Origin: Bacteroidia bacterium
Lineage (GTDB): Bacteria; Bacteroidota; Bacteroidia; Palsa-965
Reading direction: 5' to 3'
Assembly (NCBI GenBank): GCA_025454955.1
Contig: JALONL010000005.1
Coordinates: 1-64,000, forward strand
Length of the DNA stretch: 64,000 bases
This document shows, piece by piece, positions 34,853-41,797 of this stretch. How positions within the stretch are numbered: position 1 is the first letter of the stretch; every line of letters starts with the position of its first letter. The notes beneath the pieces were generated by a model. It was not told the origin of the DNA and ran no database searches. It worked only from the letters and a program-made list of their open reading frames with translations. The position numbers and the translations under genes are program-made.

Positions 34853-35272
34853 ATGAAAGTAAACTGGATGCTGAAAGGGGCTTTGCTGGCAGGACTGTCG
34901 GTAGCGTTGGGAGCGTTTGCAGCTCACGGGCTGGAAAAACATCTCGAAACAGGGCTAATGACGGAGCGGCAAATGCACAATTTCGAAACTGCCGCGCGTT
35001 ATCAGATGTACCATGCCCTGGGCATATTGCTTTGTGCACTGGTGCTGCGCGGAAGCACTTCACGTTTACTCAAAGCCGCACCCTGGCTGTTTGCCACAGG
35101 TATTCTGCTTTTCAGCGGTTCGCTTTATCTGCTCAGTCTGCGCAACGTGCTGGGTATTGCAAACTGGCACTGGCTGGGGCCGGTAACGCCGCTGGGCGGG
35201 CTTTGCTTTCTGGCTGGCTGGGTATTGCTGGCGCTGGGAAGCATTTCGCGTAAATCATCCACACAATCCTGA
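34853..35272 (+). CDS. DUF423 family small membrane protein
   Basis: This 139-residue protein has four hydrophobic segments and the family motif GAFAAHGLEKHL near residue 21, with YHALGILL and GGLCFLAGWVLLAL later. DUF423 proteins (YgdD-like) are widespread inner-membrane proteins of unknown function. The gene begins 5 nt after an exact -7 promoter element. The M32 carboxypeptidase gene starts 6 bp after its stop, and YdeI follows, so the three are likely one transcript. Confidence 0.9.
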   Translation: MKVNWMLKGALLAGLSVALGAFAAHGLEKHLETGLMTERQMHNFETAARYQMYHALGILLCALVLRGSTSRLLKAAPWLFATGILLFSGSLYLLSLRNVLGIANWHWLGPVTPLGGLCFLAGWVLLALGSISRKSSTQS

Positions 35273-35278
35273 TCTGAT

Positions 35279-36772
35279 ATGTCAAGCACTTATTCCGAAT
35301 TCGTAACCGAAGTACAATCCATTGCCGATATTTCCTTTGCGGCAGGTGTGTTAAACTGGGATCAGGAAACGTATATGCCGCAGGGCGGCGCCGGTTTGCG
35401 GGCAAGGCAACTGGCCACACTGGCCGGGCTGGTACACGAGCGGGCCACTGGCGGCAAGCTGGGCAGTTTGCTGGAAGTGCTGGGCAAAGATGTATCGCTC
35501 GATGAAGTGCAGCGGTGCAATGTGAAGTATGTAAACAAACAATACCAGCGGGCTCTTAAACTTCCGCGCGAGTTTGTGGTGGAAATGAGTCATACTGTTT
35601 CCGAAGCCCTCAGCGTATGGCAGCAGGCCAAGCCCGCCGGCAATTTTGAAGCCTTTGCCCCGCACCTCGAAAAAATTGTAAATCTCAAACGCCGCGAATG
35701 CGAATTGCTCGGCTACACGGCACATCCGTATGATGCCCTGCTCGATGAGTTTGAACCCGGACTCACCACCGCCGAAGTGGAACAGCTTTTTGCCGATGTG
35801 CGCAAAGACCTGGTGCCGTTTGTAAAACAGATTGCACAGCAGGCACCGCATTCTGATGAGCTGCTGAAAAAGCATTACCCCAAAGACAAGCAATTTGCAT
35901 TCAGCGAAACACTGCTTCGTATTATTGGTTTCGACTTTGGAACCGGGCGGCAGGATATTTCGCTGCATCCGTTTACCATAAATTTCGGTGCCACCGATGT
36001 GCGCGTAACAACCAAGATAGACGAGCACAATCTTTCCGACATGCTCACCGGCACTATTCACGAAGGCGGCCACGCGCTTTACGAGCAGGGGCTTCCGGCC
36101 AATGGATACGGTTTGCCCTCGGGCGAGTATGTGTCGCTGGGCATACACGAATCGCAGTCGCGACTGTGGGAAAACAACGTGGGCCGCAGCCTCGAATTTT
36201 GCAAAGCCATAATGCCGCAATTGCAGGCTGCTTTTCCCGAACAAATGAACGGGCACAGCGCCAACGATCTTTTCCAGGCGCTCAATGTGGTGCGGCCTTC
36301 GCTCATACGCATCATGGCCGATGAGTTGACATATCACTTCCACATCATGGTGCGCTTTGAAACGGAAAAAGCCCTTATCGAAGGCAGCCTCGCCGTAAAA
36401 GATGTGCCCGGATTCTGGAACAGCCGTGTGCGCGAATACCTGGGCATTGATGTGCCTCATCACGGAGCCGGCTGCCTGCAGGATGTGCATTGGTCGCACG
36501 GCAGTCTGGGCTATTTTCCCACCTATTCCATTGGCAGCTTTTACGCCGCACAGTTTTTCGCCGCCGCCGAAAAGCAGATCGACGGATTGCACGAACAGAT
36601 AGAACGCGGCGAACTCAAAAGCCTGCTTCAATGGCTTCGCGAACACATTCACCGCCACGGCAAACAATACAGCGCCCGCGAATTATGCGAACGCATTACC
36701 GGCGAGCCGCTCTCGTTCAGCTATTTCATGCAATACGCCCGCAAAAAATACGGCAGCCTTTACCAACTCTGA
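35279..36772 (+). CDS. M32 family metallocarboxypeptidase
   Basis: This 497-residue enzyme removes C-terminal residues from peptides in the cytoplasm. The zinc site is HEGGH near residue 260, the family variant of HExxH, and the second part is in DELTYHFHIMVRFETEKALIEG. Length and start (YSEFVTEVQSIADISFAAGVL, then NWDQETYMP) match thermostable carboxypeptidase Taq-type proteins. There is no signal peptide. It lies 6 bp after DUF423 and 6 bp before YdeI. Assignment is firm. Confidence 0.95.
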   Translation: MSSTYSEFVTEVQSIADISFAAGVLNWDQETYMPQGGAGLRARQLATLAGLVHERATGGKLGSLLEVLGKDVSLDEVQRCNVKYVNKQYQRALKLPREFVVEMSHTVSEALSVWQQAKPAGNFEAFAPHLEKIVNLKRRECELLGYTAHPYDALLDEFEPGLTTAEVEQLFADVRKDLVPFVKQIAQQAPHSDELLKKHYPKDKQFAFSETLLRIIGFDFGTGRQDISLHPFTINFGATDVRVTTKIDEHNLSDMLTGTIHEGGHALYEQGLPANGYGLPSGEYVSLGIHESQSRLWENNVGRSLEFCKAIMPQLQAAFPEQMNGHSANDLFQALNVVRPSLIRIMADELTYHFHIMVRFETEKALIEGSLAVKDVPGFWNSRVREYLGIDVPHHGAGCLQDVHWSHGSLGYFPTYSIGSFYAAQFFAAAEKQIDGLHEQIERGELKSLLQWLREHIHRHGKQYSARELCERITGEPLSFSYFMQYARKKYGSLYQL

Positions 36773-36778
36773 TCCACC

Positions 36779-37384
36779 ATGCCCGCCCCGGAAACTCACC
36801 TCGGATATCCTGCCCTGCATTTCAAATCGGCCGCTGAATGGCGAAAATGGCTCGAAAAAAACCACGCCAAAGAAGGCGGACTCTTTCTTATCATCTATAA
36901 AAAAGAAAGCGGCGTACCGAGCGTATATTATAGCGAGGCGGTTGACGAAGCAATATGCTTTGGCTGGATAGACAGCAAAATAAACAAGCGCGACGATAAA
37001 AGCTTTTATCAGTATTTCACCCAACGCAAGCCCAAAAGCAACTGGAGCAAAGTAAACAAGGCCAAAGTAGCACGCCTGCTCAAAGAAAACAAAATGGCCC
37101 CCGCCGGATTGGCCATGATTGAACTGGCAAAAAAAACCGGCACCTGGACCGCACTCGACCAGGTAGAAGAACTCGAACTACCCGCCGATCTTGCTGCTGC
37201 GCTGAGTAAAAACAAGAAAGCGAAAACATATTTTGATGCTTTTCCGCGTTCGGCGAAACGTGGTATTCTGGAATGGATTATGAATGCCAAACGCGAAGAA
37301 ACCCGGCAGAAAAGAGTGAGTGAAACGGTGATGCTGGCAGAGAAGAATGTGAGGGCCAATCAGTATCAGGCGAAGGAGAAGTGA
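36779..37384 (+). CDS. YdeI/OmpD-associated family protein
   Basis: This 201-residue protein matches the YdeI family: WRKWLEKNHAKEGGLFLIIYKK, then ICFGWIDSKINKRDD and YFTQRKPKSNWSKVN. It ends with the helical region SAKRGILEWIMNAKREETRQKR. The family is cytoplasmic and of poorly known role, linked in some bacteria to envelope stress. It begins 6 bp after the carboxypeptidase stop and is the last gene before the AT-rich island. Confidence 0.9.
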   Translation: MPAPETHLGYPALHFKSAAEWRKWLEKNHAKEGGLFLIIYKKESGVPSVYYSEAVDEAICFGWIDSKINKRDDKSFYQYFTQRKPKSNWSKVNKAKVARLLKENKMAPAGLAMIELAKKTGTWTALDQVEELELPADLAAALSKNKKAKTYFDAFPRSAKRGILEWIMNAKREETRQKRVSETVMLAEKNVRANQYQAKEK

Positions 37385-37411
37385 ATAGCCGATTTTTTGT
37401 AAATTTAAACT

Positions 37412-38422
37412 ATGCGCCTTTTTATAACCCTTACTCTGGTTGGATTATTCAATTTTTACAGCGGAAATCTCCGGGGGCAGATTTCTGTTGATTCCTCACT
37501 CTCTCAATACATTAGTAAAAACTCAACTTTTACCTTAAAAACAATTAGCATAACATCTTCCAATTGCGGGTATTACTCAGAAGAATCCCCGCCCGACTCT
37601 GCAGACAGTGTGAATGTGGCAAAATACAGTTACCTTAAATCAACAAAACCTACAAAAAAGAATTATAGCCAGTATTATTCTACCGCTATTTCACTTGTTC
37701 GTTTTAAGGATAGTGCGGCCGGAAAAATGCTTCTCAATATTTTGGAAAGCCCGCTTGAGGAATACGGTGAAACATATTATCACTTTCCCGACGGTAAAAC
37801 GAAACGAAGCAAAAGAAAATTAACTCTATATGGATATGGAGGATTTACAAGCAATTACAAGCACTTTGCTGCACTTAATTTAATGAAGCTTGAACTAAAC
37901 AGAAACAATCCCCAACTGGCGTTATCTTATTTACAACGTGCTGACACACTCTATAGAATTAGCTATTCCTGTGGAACCGGCTTTATGATGTTTAAGTCTG
38001 AAATGGAATGCTATTATGCCGAATGCTACTACAGACTAAAAAGATATAACGAAGTGCTGGCCATTTACCTTCCATACTGTATTTATTCCTGGCCGGAAAT
38101 TGCAGATAGTTCCATAAGAAAATTATTTAACCAAACTCAAATAGACAGCCTTCTATTGACTGCTCTTAACAGCCTTACCGTAGCCCCGGACACTATACAA
38201 TACCGCGAAATAAGACACTTCACTAATGATTCGGGAAATTGGGAAGGCGATACGACATACTATTATACACTGAATGCAAGTTTTGTTTTTTTGGATAATA
38301 AAATAAGTTTTAGGCCTGAATTGTATTATATACCGGAAATAAACGGAGTCAGGACAGCTACAAAAGAATCAGCGATCAGACAATTACGCGAAAGCCGACT
38401 GTTTAGTTCGCTCAGATCCTAA
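37412..38422 (+). CDS. Secreted protein of unknown function
   Basis: This 336-residue protein has a signal peptide (MRLFITLTLVGLFNFYSGNLRGQ). The mature part is rich in Tyr, Ser and Asn, with helical pairs around residues 140-260 that look like tetratricopeptide-style repeats (ALNLMKLELNRNNPQLALSYLQRAD; YYAECYYRLKRYNEVLAIY). No family is recognised. Base composition is visibly more AT-rich than in the genes to its left, and it borders the AbiE-type pair, so it may belong to an acquired segment. Confidence 0.7.
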   Translation: MRLFITLTLVGLFNFYSGNLRGQISVDSSLSQYISKNSTFTLKTISITSSNCGYYSEESPPDSADSVNVAKYSYLKSTKPTKKNYSQYYSTAISLVRFKDSAAGKMLLNILESPLEEYGETYYHFPDGKTKRSKRKLTLYGYGGFTSNYKHFAALNLMKLELNRNNPQLALSYLQRADTLYRISYSCGTGFMMFKSEMECYYAECYYRLKRYNEVLAIYLPYCIYSWPEIADSSIRKLFNQTQIDSLLLTALNSLTVAPDTIQYREIRHFTNDSGNWEGDTTYYYTLNASFVFLDNKISFRPELYYIPEINGVRTATKESAIRQLRESRLFSSLRS

Positions 38423-38482
38423 TATTCAACCTTTTTCATTTATTATTATCCTGAATTTATTTATTATTACCTGTTGAATTGT

Positions 38483-38513
38483 TTTGTCAATTTCAGCATT
38501 ACTAATAACTTTA
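38483..38513 (+). promoter_or_regulatory. Promoter of the AbiEii-type toxin gene
   Basis: TTTG at 38483-38486, 19 bp, then TAACTTTA at 38506-38513 (7 of 8 matches). Transcription would begin near 38520, only about 10 nt before the ATG at 38529. Confidence 0.6.
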
Positions 38514-38528
38514 TTTTATCCCCTCTGT

Positions 38529-39395
38529 ATGAATACCAATCTGGAAACAATAGAACGAATAAAACGGATTGCCCTTACCGCACTTCTCACCGACGATTTA
38601 CTTGTAAGAAAATTAGTCCTCAAGGGAGGAAACGCACTTAACATTGCTTACGACCTCTCGAACCGTGGCTCTATGGATATTGACTTTTCCATGGAAGATG
38701 ATTTTACCGAAGAGGAAAAACAGTATCTGAAAAAAGAAATAGCCACTTTATTACAGGCAGAATTTAAGGCCAATCGGTTTCATGTGTTTGATATCCGTTT
38801 TACTGAACGCCCCAGACATATTGGCGATGAAATAAAACATTTCTGGGGTGGTTACTCGGTTGAATTTAAAGTATGCCCTTTATCTGAGGCCCAAAACGAT
38901 ATTGAAAAGTTAAGACGCGAAGCCATTCCGTTAACTAACTCAGGGTTACGTACTTTTTCAATAGACATCAGCAAATACGAATTCATCGGACAAAAACGGG
39001 CCAAAGAAATTGACGGCACTGTGCTTTATGTGTATTCGCCCGAAATGCTTGTGTTGGAAAAACTCAGGGCACTTTGCCAGCAAACCGAAGAGTATCGGGC
39101 CCTTGTACCAATTTCAATTAAATCGAGAGCCCGCGACTTTTTTGATATTCATACGCTCGTTACTCATTTCAATCTCGATTTTAACACAGACGAGAACATT
39201 GCACTTGCCCGCAATATTTTCGAGATCAAAAAAGTAGAATTGCGATTCATCCGGTATTTAAACAAATACAAGGAGCATCATCGTCAAAGCTGGCAGATAG
39301 TAAAAGACACAATTCTCAGTGAGGATCAGGCAAAGGATTTTGATTACTACTTTGAATTTGTACTCACTAAATTTACCCATTTAGGCAGGCTCTGA
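38529..39395 (+). CDS. AbiEii/AbiGii-type nucleotidyltransferase toxin
   Basis: This 288-residue protein has the nucleotidyltransferase core of the AbiEii family: LVLKGGNALNIAYDL followed by SMDIDFSME, the Gly-Gly and Asp-x-Asp metal site. Later it carries YSPEMLVLEKLRALCQQ and RARDFFDIHTL, both typical of the family. AbiEii toxins act in type IV toxin-antitoxin systems that can abort phage infection, and related enzymes modify tRNA. The ATG at 38529 matches the family start; the frame is open 45 nt upstream but the promoter covers that part. Its likely antitoxin is the next gene, on the opposite strand. Confidence 0.88.
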   Translation: MNTNLETIERIKRIALTALLTDDLLVRKLVLKGGNALNIAYDLSNRGSMDIDFSMEDDFTEEEKQYLKKEIATLLQAEFKANRFHVFDIRFTERPRHIGDEIKHFWGGYSVEFKVCPLSEAQNDIEKLRREAIPLTNSGLRTFSIDISKYEFIGQKRAKEIDGTVLYVYSPEMLVLEKLRALCQQTEEYRALVPISIKSRARDFFDIHTLVTHFNLDFNTDENIALARNIFEIKKVELRFIRYLNKYKEHHRQSWQIVKDTILSEDQAKDFDYYFEFVLTKFTHLGRL

Positions 39396-39396
39396 T

Positions 39397-40287
39397 TCAG
39401 AAACCTTTGGGATAGTATAATTTCCAGCGTTCGGCGTATTCTTTTTTCCTTATTCCATAGGTAAGGTAAAAATCATACTTCATTGGTAATTCTAATTTTC
39501 TTAAGTAAGACTCGGCACAACCCGCCTTTTCAAGATAAAAGCCTATAGCCTGATGATAGGGATATACATAGTTTAATGCTTTCAGATACTTTATCAGTTT
39601 GGGAATATCCATATCCGGCAATGCTTTTTTGTAGGCTTCCAGCACATCAAACACACCACCTGCGTAACCTGGCCTTACAGTAATATCAATTAAAGTTCGT
39701 TCCAGATCGGTATAATTAAATTCGGCAGAGGCCGTCTTTGTTTTTATAACACCCAATCGGTTGGTAAACTGCCCGTTCAGCAAAAGAATTTTCTGCGAAT
39801 TGATTCTATAACTGCGTTCCGATCTTCGTTGTTCTTTTAGAAAAGCCCTGTCTATTGCCGATTGCTGAATTGGTGCTGCAGATTTACTTTTGAGTACTAC
39901 GGATGTTCTTTCGTTGTTCAGGTAAAAGGTTTTGGGAATCTGGTTGGTTAAATCATGCAATACAACGGCCGACAGATGGGAAAAATAAGCATCATGCTTC
40001 AATCCCTGAATTATTGTCCAGATATCGTCTGTTTTCCATGCATATAAATAATCAGGCAACCTTCCATCTTCATTCTCCGAAAAGATTACAGATTTAGTGA
40101 TTATCTGATTATCCGATAAAATTTTCAGAAATCGGTAAAATGTGGCAGATTTAGGCAGTTCCCATTCATTTTTGTGTGCTGAAAAAAAGCGGCTGAAAGA
40201 ATATCGGGTAAATGATTTTACACCAGCCTTCTCTAAATCCTGCTCTATTCGGGAAATTTGAAGTAAAATTTTAGAGATTTTAGCCAT
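39397..40287 (-). CDS. AbiEi-type antitoxin/transcriptional regulator
   Basis: This 296-residue protein resembles AbiEi antitoxins: a winged-helix-like N-terminal part (about 1-85, with ATFYRFLKILSDNQII) and a C-terminal domain with YTDLERTLIDITVRPGYAGG, a motif common to these antitoxins. AbiEi proteins usually repress the abiE operon by binding inverted repeats in their promoter. Two perfect 30-bp palindromes lie just upstream of this ATG. The gene faces the toxin gene tail to tail, with a single base between the two stop codons, instead of the usual same-strand operon. Confidence 0.82.
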   Translation of the reverse strand: MAKISKILLQISRIEQDLEKAGVKSFTRYSFSRFFSAHKNEWELPKSATFYRFLKILSDNQIITKSVIFSENEDGRLPDYLYAWKTDDIWTIIQGLKHDAYFSHLSAVVLHDLTNQIPKTFYLNNERTSVVLKSKSAAPIQQSAIDRAFLKEQRRSERSYRINSQKILLLNGQFTNRLGVIKTKTASAEFNYTDLERTLIDITVRPGYAGGVFDVLEAYKKALPDMDIPKLIKYLKALNYVYPYHQAIGFYLEKAGCAESYLRKLELPMKYDFYLTYGIRKKEYAERWKLYYPKGF

Positions 40288-40289
40288 CT

Positions 40290-40319
40290 GCTGTATTAAG
40301 CATATATGCTTAATACAGC
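40290..40319. promoter_or_regulatory. 30-bp perfect palindrome (operator 1) of the AbiEi-type gene
   Basis: Perfect inverted repeat with half-site GCTGTATTAAGCATA and the central GCATATATGC. It lies 3 bp upstream of the antitoxin ATG and touches the last base of the -7 element, so a bound dimer would block transcription. Confidence 0.8.
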
Positions 40320-40350
40320 AAAGTTAATACATTTCCCTCAAAAAAACAAA
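40319..40350 (-). promoter_or_regulatory. Promoter of the AbiEi-type gene
   Basis: On the minus strand TTTG (40347-40350), 20 bp, then TAACTTTG (40319-40326), an exact TAnnTTTG. Predicted transcription start is inside operator 1. Confidence 0.7.
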
Positions 40351-40360
40351 TTTTTCTCCC

Positions 40361-40390
40361 CGTAAATACGGCATATATGCCGTATTTACG
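40361..40390. promoter_or_regulatory. 30-bp perfect palindrome (operator 2) of the AbiEi-type gene
   Basis: Perfect inverted repeat with half-site CGTAAATACGGCATA and the same central GCATATATGC as operator 1. Centres are 71 bp apart and flank the promoter, a layout that would permit cooperative binding or looping. It also lies between the antitoxin gene and the end of the amidase gene (40430). Confidence 0.78.
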
Positions 40391-40429
40391 AATTTTATCT
40401 CACAAAGGTTTCATTATTCACGCAAAAAA

Positions 40430-41728
40430 TTATTTCCCGCTCCGTTTTTTCGCCTCCTCCAATGTAATACGGTTACCTTTCTCATCAAACACCACCACAA
40501 ATGCCTGCTCAAAGCCGTTTTTGCGCAGTTCTGCCTGGCGTTTTACGGCTTCGGCCTGTGTGTCATAGCTTCCGGCGGTGTATTTCCATAAGCCTTTGTC
40601 TTTGTAGCTCCAGATGTCGGAAATGCCTTTGAATTGGCCGGAACCGGCGGCAAGCTGTTTATCGGACGAAAGTATTTGTACCCGATAAACCACGCTGCCG
40701 GAAATGGCGGCTGCCGGTTTGGTGCCTGCGGTGTCTTTGGCGGTGTTGGGAGTTACCGTGGTGTTGTTTGCCGGAGGCTGCGGGTTGTTGCGGTTGGCCA
40801 CATTGTCGGCGGGTTTGCGCAGGCCGGCGGTGTCTTCGGGGGTGATTTCGTAGGGTTTTTCGTTTTCGAGGGCATCGGCGTATTGTTTTTTGGTGCCTTC
40901 CACTTCGTCTTTCCATACGCGGAAGGCCCGGAAAATACTGGAGGCCATATAGGTCTGGCCTTTGGCTGATGCCAGAAAACGTTCTTCGGCCGGGTTGGTG
41001 AGGAAACCGGTTTCGATGAGCACCGAGGGCATGCTGGTTTTCCAGAGTACGAGGAAACCGGCCTGCTTTACGCCTTTGTTTACACGGCCTGCACGCTGCG
41101 CAAACTGCTCCTGGCAAAGCTCGGCAAAACGGGTGCTTTGCTTCTGATACATGTTCTGATAGGTGCTCAGAATAATCATGGCCTCATCAGAAGCAATGTT
41201 CATGTTGTATTTGTTCTGGTAATCGTCTTCAAACAGCGCCGCATCGTTTTCGCGCTTGGCTACTTCGAGGTTGCCGTTGTTTTTATGCAAGCCCATAACG
41301 TAGGTTTCAGAGCCCTGCGCGGTTTCGTTGCATACGTCTTTTTTGGTGCGTTTGTCGCGCACGCAGGCCGAGTTGCAGTGGATGCAGATAAACAGATCGG
41401 CGTTGTTTCGGTTGGCAATGGCGGCCCGTTCGTTGAGTTCTACGAATACGTCGGTTTTGCGGGTGTACACCACTTTTATGTCGGGGTAATGCTCGTTGAG
41501 GTATTTGCCAAGCTGTAGTGCCACGGCAAGGGCCACGTCTTTTTCCTTGGCATTATCGCCGTGGCAGCCGGGGTCTTTGCCGCCGTGGCCGGGGTCGATG
41601 CACACCACTTTTATTCTTTTCTCTTCGGGCTGCGACTGTAGCGCAAAAGCACCTGCCACAAGCAACAATGTGCCTGCGGTGAGGATACGGAGTATTGGGC
41701 TTTTAACAATCCTTCGCATGGTTTCCAT
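40430..41728 (-). CDS. N-acetylmuramoyl-L-alanine amidase with C-terminal SPOR domain
   Basis: This 432-residue secreted amidase cleaves the bond between MurNAc and the peptide stem. The Amidase_3 domain spans about residues 35-260: VVCIDPGHGGKDPG, ERAAIANRNNADLFICIHCNS, and PSVLIETGFLTNPAEE with the catalytic Glu. A linker rich in Asn and Pro leads to a SPOR domain (VYRVQILSSDKQL and YTAGSYDTQAEA), which targets septal peptidoglycan. An N-terminal membrane segment serves as signal. The ATG at 41728 is used; a second ATG three codons later is possible. It is divergent from lptD. Confidence 0.95.
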   Translation of the reverse strand: METMRRIVKSPILRILTAGTLLLVAGAFALQSQPEEKRIKVVCIDPGHGGKDPGCHGDNAKEKDVALAVALQLGKYLNEHYPDIKVVYTRKTDVFVELNERAAIANRNNADLFICIHCNSACVRDKRTKKDVCNETAQGSETYVMGLHKNNGNLEVAKRENDAALFEDDYQNKYNMNIASDEAMIILSTYQNMYQKQSTRFAELCQEQFAQRAGRVNKGVKQAGFLVLWKTSMPSVLIETGFLTNPAEERFLASAKGQTYMASSIFRAFRVWKDEVEGTKKQYADALENEKPYEITPEDTAGLRKPADNVANRNNPQPPANNTTVTPNTAKDTAGTKPAAAISGSVVYRVQILSSDKQLAAGSGQFKGISDIWSYKDKGLWKYTAGSYDTQAEAVKRQAELRKNGFEQAFVVVFDEKGNRITLEEAKKRSGK

Positions 41729-41750
41729 TTTCCGTACAGCCCTTTTTCAT

Positions 41751-41758
41751 TAGTTTTG
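41751..41758 (+). promoter_or_regulatory. Putative -7 promoter element for the lptD-like gene
   Basis: TAGTTTTG fits TAnnTTTG exactly in the short divergent region shared with the amidase. It would give a leader of about 33 nt to the TTG start. Confidence 0.45.
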
Positions 41759-41797
41759 GGCCGTATTTACGGTTAATAACAAAAATACCGCCAAACA

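Noticed and set aside
35351-36667. 438-codon minus-strand open frame over the carboxypeptidase
   Set aside because: Shadow of the M32 gene; no recognisable motifs and no signals of its own.
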